NCBI GenBank assembly: GCA_039621445.1
Contig: CP154955.1
Coordinates: 52,977,384-53,041,383 of the forward strand
Source of the DNA: Euglena gracilis
Lineage: Eukaryota > Euglenida > Euglenophyceae > Euglenales
DNA length: 64,000 bases
Direction: 5' to 3'
Shown here: one piece after another, positions 51,570 to 61,300 of the stretch
Position numbering within the stretch: the first letter of the stretch is position 1
Layout of the letters: every line of letters begins with the position of its first letter
Notes under the pieces: generated by a model
The model's database searches: none
Told to the model about the DNA's origin: nothing
Seen by the model: only the letters and a program-made list of their open reading frames with translations
Made by a program: the position numbers and the translations under genes

Positions 51570-51850
51570 CAAAAAAGAGGTGTCGGACGCCGGTTCTGTC
51601 CAAAGCCCGGCGTTCCAAACGCCGGTTCCGTCCTTCGGACGGAACCGGCGTTTGGAACGCCGGGCTTTGGACAGAACCGGCGTCCGACACCTCTTGTTTA
51701 AGCCGGCGTTTTAGAGACGCCGGGCTCAGGACAGAACCGGCGTCCCCAACCTTCGGCCAAAGGACACTCCCAGGACCAATCTCCGACCACTGATCTGCAA
51801 TGTCACACCACTTTGCACTTCACCAAAATCCGGCGATCGCGAGGGTATTT
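51570..51850. repeat. Family L palindromes, copy 2
   Basis: GACGCCGGTTCTGTCC, GGCGTTTGGAACGCC and GGACAGAACCGGCGTC form nested palindromes. The tail matches 43.48-43.58 kb. Confidence 0.8.
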
Positions 51851-52590
51851 CTGGCTTTGTCAATCGTCCAGGCATAAAATCACCCCTCGATCGAAAGCTC
51901 TTTTCATCAGACGACTGGCGATCACCACCAAATTCAGCCACGTCGCCTGGAGCTCTTGTTTTCTGTCAGTGGGGAATCCTAATTTCACAACTCCAAGGCC
52001 CTCAGGTCGTTGATTCGAAGAGGAAAAACGTTTCTGTAAGGTTTACAAGCACGTGAGCCCGTGCTCACGCACGGGCCTTTGCGAATGTGGTGACAACGCG
52101 GACGGGACGGAAACCAACGGTGCGGAGCGCTACGTCCGGCGTGCGCGGATGGGGCGCTTTTCTACCCCTACGCGTGGCATTCGCGCAGGCATTGGCGGCA
52201 TTCGCGGAGCGTAGGCGGGACAATGCTCCGGTAGTAAGTAGGGAGATTAAGCATCTTAAACCAAAAATCACTGAAAATTGCCACAAATTTCGACTCAGAT
52301 TCTGGCCGATCCGACGATCGCGAGCGGATCTCGGGCTGCGTGCAACGTTAGGGTACCAAGTTACCCCTCGATCGAAAGCTCTTTTCAACAGACGACCAGC
52401 GGTGCTCATCAGATCTTTCTACGCTGCACGGTACTCTATTTCCAAATTTGGGCCAATTTTTACCAAATTTGGATATCCACCCTAGTGGTCCCCAGATGGC
52501 AAAATTCATTGTCCTTGGTGGTTGAAACACTCATACCAGCACTTCAGGGCCACTTTTGGGCACTTTTGGTGACATTTTTAGGAATGAAAA
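51851..52590. repeat. Array of GATCGAAAGCTCTTTTCA-containing units
   Basis: CCCCTCGATCGAAAGCTCTT at 51882 and TACCCCTCGATCGAAAGCTC at 52361, each followed by CAGACGAC. Units of ~170 bp also appear at 43.56 and (inverted) 54.9-55.2 kb. A 132-residue open frame at 52087 spans this repeat and is not accepted as a gene. Confidence 0.6.
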
Positions 52591-52720
52591 TCGGACGCCG
52601 GGCTGTCCAAAGCCGGGCTTCCTAACGCCGGGCTTCAGGACAGAACCGGCGTCCGGAAAGCCCGTGGGGGGGGACGCCGGTTCTGTCCTGAGCCCGGCGT
52701 CTCAAACGCCGGCTTAAGAT
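52591..52720. repeat. Family L palindromes, copy 3
   Basis: GGACAGAACCGGCGTCC and GACGCCGGTTCTGTCC face each other, with GCCGGGCTT words outside. Confidence 0.75.
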
Positions 52721-53110
52721 AACAAAATCCCCTTGTGTGTGCAAGGCAAGGATGGACAAAACGCGCCCCCCAACAAACTCCTTTTGTGTGCACCCAGGTA
52801 GGTAAAACAGCCCATCTGTATGTTCCGCAGGGTTTGGCCAAGGGTTTTCATGCTTCTGAAATGGAAAACCATGGAGGTCGTTTCTACCGACCATATGGTC
52901 GGCCCGACCTCCAAATGGTCGGGCCGACCACAATGGTCGGTAACAAACAGGTCGGGCCGACCATGGTCGGCCCGACCTATACCGACGTATAGTCAAAATT
53001 CCTTTGAAAATTTTGAAAAGGGGGGGGTAATGCGGTTCATTGGCTAGTCGGCCCGACTCCAGTGGTCGGGCCGACCTAGGTCGGTACGACCTCCAGGATC
53101 GTCATAGCCA
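52721..53110. repeat. Family M end followed by palindrome family N
   Basis: AATCCCCTTGTGTGTGCAAG and ACAAACTCC from M, then GGTCGGCCCGACC-type palindromes at 52892-52985 and 53048-53105. Confidence 0.7.
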
Positions 53111-53520
53111 ATCATCCGCCTGGGGCCAAGAGGACGCCCTTCCACAATTTTGGGACGCCCGATCGATTGGTATGCGCGGTTTGGGCCAACTCTTCGCCTA
53201 GCCTGAGATATGGCCGTTTCGGGGTTTTGGGCCAGTTTTGGCCATTTCGGGCCTGTTTGGGCCCGAAACCGTAAATTGGCCGTATCTCGGGCTAGACGAG
53301 GAGTTGGGACCCAAACCAGGGGTCAATCATTAGGTTTGGGGGGGGGGTTTGACCGTTTTTTTGGGGTTCCCGGGGTCTGGTTGTGCGATTTTGGGCCAGT
53401 TTTGGGTATTCGGGGACCCCTACGGCGGGTCCGAGGGCGGCAGGGCGAGGGGGGGGTCGGGAGGCAGGTCGGGACCCAAAATTTTGAAAATTTTTTTTCG
53501 CTCAGAAACCGTGTATTGGG
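53111..53520. other. No gene accepted
   Basis: Several GTTTTGGGCCAGTTTTGG repeats. A plus-strand open frame from 53210 overlaps these repeats and the palindromes after it. Confidence 0.35.
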
Positions 53521-53625
53521 GCTCTGGCTTCACGCCCGAACCGGCGTTCCAGAACGCCGGTTCGGCGCAGAAAATTTTGCGCCGAACCGGCGTTCTGGAA
53601 CGCCGGTTCGGGCGGGAAGATGGCG
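53521..53625. repeat. GAACCGGCGTTC palindrome array
   Basis: Two adjacent perfect palindromes GAACCGGCGTTCnAGAACG-type, joined by GGCGCAGAAAATTTTGCGCC, itself a palindrome. Confidence 0.9.
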
Positions 53626-53659
53626 TCCAGGGGACCGAAAATAAAAAGTGCCAAAAAAT

Positions 53660-54640
53660 GTTCAACACCATGGTGTACACGTGGACTGATCACGTGTACA
53701 CCAGGTGTACACGTGGACGTCCACATGTACACCACGGTGTACTGGGATTTGTTTCTACAGGATTGCAACGGGAAATGTCACACTCCAACATGTCATGTCA
53801 ACATGCCAACATGCCAACATGTCCATCCAACGGCTTTTCCACCCAATGCTTTGGTCAACAATGGCTTGAAGAAAGCATTGAACTTTGGGAATTGAGAAAC
53901 AGAAGGTGGTACAATTGGGGCTGTGGTGCGGTCTGATACCTTGAACAAATATGCAAGGGAGTTGACATACGAACGGAAAGATAAAACAGGCATATAACGC
54001 ACACGAAAATTGGCGCCAGCCTTTTCCGTTCGTGCTGCCACACATACCTGTTGCTGCTCCGGAGTTGAATACAACTCCGTCGCATCAATGCACCACCGAG
54101 CCCATCCCAAAAAGCAATTGTCGAGTTGTGCTGTGCCCCATGGGCTGCGCAAACCACCATGTAATCCAAAAAACAATTAAGGGCGCAAGTCGGGCCCGGC
54201 GGTAGTCCATAGGCGGGGCGACGTTAGGGTTGGGTATTGGGCCGAGCAGGGTGTCCTCTTCCACTGATGGAGATTTCACCTTGTGCATGGCCTCAACAAA
54301 CTTCTCCACTGTGGGGGGCTGGGGCATCTGGCACTCAGCAAGGTTGCCCAGGCGTATCATGGCTGAGGAAGACGCGAAGGGTTTTCTTATGCCGAACATA
54401 TAAACTACAAGGAGGAGAGGAGAATTTTTTTTTCAGAAAAACCATCTTTGTGCTTGACCCGTTTTCACCCAGGTGTACATGTGGACGTCCACGTGTACAC
54501 CTGGTGTACATGTGATCTAAACACGTGTACACCATGGTGTACACGTGGACTGATCACGTGTACACCAGGTGTACACGTGGATGCCAAATGTACACCACGG
54601 TGTACACAAGATCCCCCAAAGTGTACACGTGATCACCAAA
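53660..54640. mobile_element. Recombinase-derived element E3 bounded by GTGTACAC palindrome arrays
   Basis: Left array 53665-53752 and right array 54472-54640 are built of GTGTACACGTGGAC and inverse copies. A 53-bp segment beginning ACACCATGGTGTACACGTGG is identical at 53665-53717 and 54529-54581 in direct orientation. The only coding trace between them is a broken recombinase N-terminal half. Confidence 0.7.
53793..54399 (-). pseudogene. Third, truncated and frameshifted recombinase paralogue
   Basis: Segments in different frames align in order with the intact protein: PQPPTVEKFVEAM (residues ~13-30), a piece near DYMVVCAAHGAQ (~70-82), then LDNCFLGWARWCIDATELY, FRSYVNSLAYLFKVSD and QFPKFNAFFKPLLTKALG (~85-180). 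It ends just after residue ~183, before the catalytic domain, at a GACATGTTGGCAT short repeat. At least two frameshifts. Confidence 0.72.
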
Positions 54641-54689
54641 TACACCATATTTCACGCAAATCACGTGGACTTGAACACGGTTTTCACGG

Positions 54690-54835
54690 CCGGTGTACAT
54701 TGTGGACTACAAACACGGTTTCAAGATAGAATCGTGATCTGATCCCGCTTTCACACCGTGAAAACCGGGGGCGCCTACGGCGCCCCCGGTTTTCACGGTG
54801 TGAAAGCGGGATCAGATCACGATTCTCCTTATAGA
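54690..54835. repeat. Large palindrome with GGCGCCTACGGCGCC centre
   Basis: GAATCGTGATCTGATCCCGC and TTTCACACCGTGAAAACC arms are repeated in inverse around CGGGGGCGCCTACGGCGCCC. Confidence 0.9.
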
Positions 54836-55340
54836 AATAGAATACCATGCAGCACGGCTGAAATCTAAAGCCATCTGCTGAAAGCCCTTGAGAAGAGCTT
54901 TCGATCGATGGGCAACATGGCTGGTGAAACATCGGAATTTCGACTTTGCAAACAGGGTCGGAAAATGCGATCGCCGATTTTCAGAGTGCTCTGCAGTATA
55001 GCTGAGTTCTGTGGGTACCAAATGAAAGGCCTTGGCGAGAGCTTTCGATTGATATGCTGTAAGGCACCTAAGGTGTGGGATTTCACAAATTAGGATGTCA
55101 AATTTTGGAATGCACGATCGCTGGAAATAAGCGTTGTGTGGATTATTGCTGAATCCTGTGGCCATCTGCCAAAAGCACTTGAGAAGAGCTTTCGATCGAT
55201 GGGTAACATGGCACCAGATCTGTGAAAACTTCAATGGGCCGATCGACATGGCCATGCGCCCAAAGGAGCCCAAAAATGCTCCAAAATGTCAGAAAAATGG
55301 GCATTTAGGGCGAAATTGGCCTGGGTTCCTTGAAGTCCGA
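54836..55340. repeat. GATCGAAAGCTCTT units in inverse orientation
   Basis: GAGAAGAGCTTTCGATCGAT at 54890 and 55182, GAGAGCTTTCGATTGAT near 55038. The intervening sequence is partly repeated (GCCATCTGC(T/C)(G/A)AAAGC). No gene. Confidence 0.65.
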
Positions 55341-55515
55341 ACCGGCGTTCTGGACACAGTTGTTGAAACCGTGGATTAGGGGCTCTGGCTTCACGCCCGA
55401 ACCGGCGTTACCACGGAACTGTGTTCCAAAACGCCGGTTCGGGCTGCCGCCCGAACCGGCGTTCTAGAACACAGTTCCGTGGTCCGAACCGGCGTTCTGA
55501 ACACAGTTTTCGTAT
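55335..55515. repeat. GAACCGGCGTT / CACAGTTCCGTGG palindrome array
   Basis: CCGAACCGGCGTT occurs four times and its inverse once, with CACGGAACTGTGTTC-type inverted words between. Confidence 0.85.
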
Positions 55516-55950
55516 CAAAAACACTTTTTTTTCACTTCAGAACATCAAAAAAAGTGTTTTTGAGCAATAAAAAATTCTCCGACCCGGCCCCCTCCCCCAT
55601 CCCCCCCCCCCCCGCTGGGGCCCACCCGCCCCCCTGGCCGGTGGACTTAGCCATTTTTGGGTCAAAAAGTCGAAAAAATTCGAAAATTTTTTTTTGCCCA
55701 AAACCATGATTTTTGACCTCCCGCACCCGAAAAAAGCGTCTTCGAGCCAAAAATGACCGTTTTTCGACCCGCCAGCGCCCGTTTCGGGCCGCCAACCCAT
55801 TGACTTTGGGTCAAAACCGGACGAAAAAAGGTGAAAAAAATGGAAAATTTTTTTTTGCCTGAAACGATATTTTTTGGCCTCCCGGACCCAGAAAAACAGT
55901 TTTTGAGCCGAAAATGAGCGGCCGGGGTGGTCTCCAAAAGAGCTCAGCTC
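55516..55950. other. Dispersed repeat related to 42.95-43.22 kb
   Basis: GTCAAAAAGTCGAAAAAATT, CCTCCCG(C/G)ACC and GAGCC(A/G)AAAATGA words recur in both places. No gene accepted. Confidence 0.45.
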
Positions 55951-55954
55951 CACG

Positions 55955-57118
55955 TCACACCCTGGTTTAGGGGCGGCGGCAGCCCCCCCCCCGGAGGAGG
56001 CCGTAGGCCGACTACTAGGTTAGCACAAAGGGAGTTTGTTGGGGGGCGCGTTTTGGCCATCCTTGCCTTGCACACACAAGAGGATATTGTTATTTTGGGC
56101 GGGGGGGGGGGTCCGGTGGGGGCAGTCCCCCCCGGAGGAGGCCGTAGGCCGACTAAGTTCGCGTTTTTCAATTTTTTTTCCATATGGGATATATGGGATG
56201 CTTTTTGACAGTTTCAAGGTGATTCCAATGTGTTTCCATCCTTTTGAGTCAAATTTGCCGAATCAAATTTTGGGGGGGGGCTTAAATTTCCAAAAAAGGG
56301 GGGTAAAAGGGGGGTAATGCGCAAGGTTGACGGCTTGTTTTTTTTTGAAACAAAAAAATGTTTTTTTTAAAAAAAATTTGTTTTTTTAAAAAAAACAAAA
56401 AAAACGTCATGGAGGGTTTGGGGGGAAATTTTTTTGCAATGTGTTTTTTTGGGGAAAAGTGCATTTTCTTTCTCTACAACATTCATTTTTTTGGGTTGAA
56501 AGCATGATTTTTCGCACCAGAAAACACAGATTTGGAAATACTTTCACACATTTGAAAAAAAAAACTTCACAGGGGGTGTTCCCCCCATGACCCCCCTCCC
56601 CCAACCCGACCTAAGACCCGTTTCGGCCATTTTTTCTGAAAAACTTGGCCGGTGATGCCTAATTCGACAAGATATTCCGGTAGATTTCCTAATTTTCGTT
56701 TGGGGGTTTCCAATTTTGGAGCCTAAAAAGGATTTTTTCCGAAAAATTCGTTTTCGGTGATTTCTAATCTGGCCACCGAAAATGTGACCCCCCCTCGTGA
56801 CCCCCCCCGTGACCCCCCCCTCGTGACCCGAACCACCCGCGAAAAATTTTCTTCAAAAAAATGGTCATTTCGCAAGGAAAAAGGTCAATTTTTGCTTTTT
56901 CAAAAAAAAACATGTTTTTTTTTTGCGTTTTTTTTAAAAAAACATGTTTTTTTTAAAAAAAAACAAAAAAAACGTCAACCCTGGTAATGCGGTTGATTGG
57001 AGGTCGGGCCGACCTGCTCGGCCCGACCTCCAATGGTCGATAGGCCATAGCTAATGGTCGGCCCGACCTAGGTCGGTACGACCTCCGGGATCGTCATAGC
57101 TGATTATCCGCACGGAGC
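55955..57118. repeat. Composite repeat M+N, copy 3, split by element X
   Basis: Family M core at 55960-56165, linker with CTTTTTGACAGTTTCAAGGT, then interruption at 56314-56991. Part N resumes at 56992 with GGTCGGGCCGACC palindromes to 57118. Confidence 0.78.
56322..56983. mobile_element. CA(A/G)GGTTGACG-ended element X with perfect target duplication
   Basis: Left end CAAGGTTGACG, right end CGTCAACCCTG, flanked by GTAATGCG at 56314-56321 and 56984-56991. The interior has long T and A runs at both sides and GACCCCCC repeats. Removing it restores the M+N composite. Confidence 0.88.
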
Positions 57119-57362
57119 CCTTGTTTTCCGTGATTCCTAATTTGGCCACCGAAAATGTGGTGTTCCCCCCTGAACCCCCCCTCCCCCCCCCCCCCATGAC
57201 CCGAACCACCCCCGAAATTTTTTTCTCAAAAAATGGTCATTTCGCAAGAAAAAAGGTCAATTTTTGCTTTTCAAAAAAAACATGTTTTTTTGGCGTTTTT
57301 TTGAAAAACAAAATTTGTTTCTTGTTTTTTTTTAAAAAAAAACAAAAAAAATGTCAACCCTG
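57119..57362. mobile_element. Element X, second partial copy
   Basis: TTTGGCCACCGAAAATGTG, ATGGTCATTTCGCAAG and the end ATGTCAACCCTG match 56745-56983. The left end is missing. Confidence 0.65.
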
Positions 57363-58332
57363 CTTCCTCACTGAACCCCAAAACTTGACGTCCAGAAAAT
57401 GTGGTATCAAAAACATAGCTTTGGATGTGACGTTCAAGGCTTTTTTGAAAGAATCTTTCATCCACATTCACAGTGCACACAACCTTGCCATCTTCCTCGA
57501 AGAAATGTTGACAACGAAAAAGAAGCGATTTACTGGGGGGTCCAAGCGATTAACTGTTTTTCGATTAACCACGGTAATTTGTCCCCCCTCACAAACAAAC
57601 GATTAATTGGGGGGTCACAAGCGCTTAACCGGTTTTCGATTAACCATCCTACCTTGCAGCAGAATCAAACCCCGAGAGCGCTTTGCGTTGGGTGGTTAAA
57701 TATTCACAAGAACGATGGTGATAGAAATGTCTTTCAAAAAAGCCGAGTTCAAATTTTTCACAAAAAATTCGGTGTGCTTCACGACTGTGTTCGAAGGGCA
57801 CACTTGAGGTGCAACAAAAGCAACAGCAAACAGACAAGCATGGAGATGCATGGCAGCCTCTGAATGCAAAATGAATGCGAGCTGTCAAGATTCTACCCCT
57901 GATCACAATTGGACCCCCCAGCCAGAGCCCAGTGTCATTTTGGGGGGTGTCATTTTGGGGGGGATGGCACCATCCCCCCGATCTTGCCCAGTATCCCGGC
58001 CACCACCTGGGTATGGGACAAGATCGGGGGGGGGGGGGGTTGGACCCTTCCGAAAGGTCAATTTTTCTCCGCACGCCGAAAAATTTGGGCATTTTTGGCA
58101 AGGAGGGCATCTCCTTGAGTGAACTTTTGGACTTTGGTGATGGAGATGGCAACGCCTATTGTACACAGGCGCATCTTAATTTAACCCAGACTTTTTCCGT
58201 CATCTTTCACATTACGGCAGGCACTTGTGCCCCTTCACGAACCACGACCCCTGGGCGTGTTTTGACACCTCCTTACACTACTCCTTTGTCACATAGCCTC
58301 TAGGCTCATCATCTTCTTCTCTCAGGAGCAAA
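57363..58332. other. Upstream region of the proline-rich gene
   Basis: CGATTAACC(A/G) and AGCG(A/C)TTAAC words near 57535-57650 repeat in both orientations. 57905-58060 has C/G runs with GATCTTGCCCA / TGGGACAAGATCGG inverted. No core promoter motif was identified. Confidence 0.35.
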
Positions 58333-58366
58333 ATGATTCGTGCTGCTGCTCTGGTGGTCTTGGTAG
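58333..58366 (+). CDS. Proline-rich gene, exon 1 with start codon
   Basis: ATG in AGCAAAATGATT; donor GTAG|gtctcc in phase 1. Signal-peptide core AAALVVLVA when joined to exon 2. Confidence 0.5.
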
Positions 58367-61300
58367 GTCTCCACTCCACAGGTTGCACTTTCGTCCACGT
58401 TCCCCATTCACTTTTTTCCTTCGTTCAGCTGAAGCAAGAGGTCCTGAAACTCGACCATCCCCAGAAACTCGACCGAACCCGAAGGTTTCGGATATTCCAC
58501 CACGTGGAGAAGTATCCGTGGAGCCCCGACCATTTCCACATCGAGAAGTATCCGTGGAGCCCCGACCATTGCCTCCACGCTTTTCCAAGGTGCCCGACTT
58601 TGGGCGGAGTCGTGGTCTGCACGATGGTCACCGGCCGACAGACTTCCCTAGGAAGGATGGCCCCGGTGCACCACCCTCAGACCTACTCAGGGGGCTCCTG
58701 GGCCTGAAGTTTTCTTTCCTTCTTTCTTCCTTTGGGCCCTCTGCTGCCGGTTCATTCTGACAAACCTCCACTGCCCCCGTCTGGGTTCCCCCAAGGACCT
58801 GCAGGCGAACTGCTCCCACTGCCCTCAGACCTGCCCCAAGGACCTCCTGGTGAACTGACCCCACACGCATCTACGCACGCAAATTTCGGGAAACGAGGTC
58901 TGCGTGGAGGTCGTCAGGCTGAAGACTTCCCTCCAAAGGATGGTCCTGTGGGGCCACCATCAAACCTAACCAGGAGCTTCAGACGTTCCTTTTTCCCCAC
59001 TTCTGTGGTTTTTTGAAGCCCCTGCTTGCGCCCAGGTTCCCTGAAGGACCCACAGGTGGACTGCCTCCACGCAGGGCTGGATTGAGGTTGAGGTTTGCAG
59101 AAAAACGTCAACCTCAATCCAAAATTCAACTTGCAAAAAAGCGTTGATTGGATATTCTCATCTCGTAAAACCTTCCTCAAATTCGAAAAAATATGTGGGT
59201 TGGTGATTTTGGAACTTGAGACGAGAGTGACCAGTGACCAGTTTTTCGATTTTTGAAACATTCCAGGTTTTTTTGTCTCTCTTTGTCACTTTTTTTGTCA
59301 TTGACTCTTTTCCTTTGGATTTTGACATTCAGGAAACATTGAGGGTAAAACGCCTCAACTCAATCCCCCATCCAGCCCTGCTCCATTGCCCTCAGATCTC
59401 CCCCAGAAACCTCCAGGTGAACTGCCGCCACTCCCCTCAGACCTGCCACTGCACCCCGGTCTCCCAGGAGAAGAGGAACCACACCAATTCCCACAAAGGT
59501 GCTGGCACACTGATATTGGAAATGTTTTGACTTTGGTGTGGCCCTCATCGTCCATGATTTCTGGCTAACTGCGCCCATCAAACATTGCTAAGCTAAGCTA
59601 ACTGCGCCCATAACTGTGGCCATCAAACGTTGCGCAACATGGCCGTGCAGCGCAACATGACCCCACGCATTACGGGGTTATTTGAAGGAGTAGGGTTAGG
59701 TGCGCACATGTCCCTGTTGCGCTACCTGGCCACATTGCGCTACATGGCCATGTACGACGCCCCATTTTTGGTTTTTATAGGGTTATTTGAAGGGGTTGGG
59801 TTATGCGCAGCACATGTCCCTGTTGCGCTACATGGCCACATTGAGCTATGTACCATAACCAAAAGGGGGGGGTCCGTCGTACAATAGCAGACAAGTACCC
59901 CCATCCTATGGACATTTAGGGTACTGCCAGGGCCGGGGTGGGGGTAGCACCCGTCTAAAATACAGCCTGATCAGGGCCCGGGCTCAATCCGCAACACTTT
60001 CTGGGTGCTTTGTCATCAGTTTCGGGGGTGCATGAAAAAACGGAAAAGATATAACGTGACCCCCCCCCTCAGGGAGCATTTTGACCCCCGGGGGGGGGGG
60101 TGCCTGCCTGGGCAGGCACTCCCGATCCGACCCCCCCCCGGGGGGCAAAGTGCCCTAGCACAACCCCAGCGCCGAAGGGGAGCCAAAAATGACCTATTTT
60201 CAAAGGAAGAGGGGAGTGCCTTCCTGGGCACAGGCCGAAACCCGACCCCCCCCTGGGGGGGTAGTGCCTGCCTGGGCAGGCACTCTGGACGCCCCCCTCC
60301 CCCCAGAGTTGGTAAAAAACAGCCTGGCCCTGATTATTAGTTAATTGCTCCAGACCTCCCCCCTGGGGCAGGTTGCCAGGATCAGCCAAATTGGCCACCC
60401 AGCACCAGAAGTTTTTTAGTGGGTTTTTTTGGCAAAAATGTTTGATTGATTTTTTGGTCTTTTTGGCCTGAGGAGTGGTCAGGAAAAAAAGGAATGCTGA
60501 ATCGCTGGGGGGGGAACGACCAACAGGTTCTTTCTTCATCACCAAAGTCTTGAAGTGGAACTGCGAAGTTGCCTTTTTACCCTGCCAAAAACCAGTCTTT
60601 AACGAGCCAGTCAGCAGGGGGTTGTTTCAACACCCCACAAAATGACAGCTCACATTGTGAACTTCATGCATTACACGCAGACATTGCGATTCCACCACCG
60701 ACACGCTCGATGAAAAACTTGTTTTAGGAGCAAAAAGGACATCCATGTGTGGCTCTCACTTGGACTCCAGGCCAGACTCCAAATTTTTTTTGGAACCCCA
60801 GGGCTGAATAGGAAGCTCCGCAGACATGAGGTAGGTGGCAGGGGGGGGCGTCACCCCCCCCCCCCCGCAGGGGGTAAGGTGGGAGCAGGCTGTATTTTAG
60901 TCGGGTGCCGACCCCACCCCGGGGGGGGGGGTGCCTGCCTGGGCAGGCACTCACGATCCGACCCCCCCCCCCCGGGGGTACACACGGCCGAAAGTGCCCT
61001 AGCAAACCCCGGCGCTGGGGAGCCAAAAATGGCCGATTTTCAAAGGAATGTGCCTGGGCACAGGCCGAAACCCGACCCCCCCAGGGGGGAGGGGTAGTGC
61101 CTGCCTGGGCAAGCACTCTGGACCGGTTGGTAAAAAAAACAGCCTGGGTGGGAGGGGGGAACTTTGAAGCTCAGATAACCCAGTGTGCATTTCCCTTGTG
61201 ACGTGACGTTGGGGGCTGACCAACAGCTTTTTTTGTGACCGCACCTTCGATCACTGGACCAGTCAGATCGTCCACCGCTTCCCTCTGACCTGCCCCCAAG

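Noticed and set aside
52087-52485. 132-codon plus-strand frame, Arg-rich
   Set aside because: Covers the dispersed GATCGAAAGCTCTT units, which are also open elsewhere; no splice or start support.
53210-53936. Overlapping plus-strand frames of 144-195 codons
   Set aside because: They run through palindrome arrays and GGGCCAG repeats and overlap the antisense recombinase remnant.
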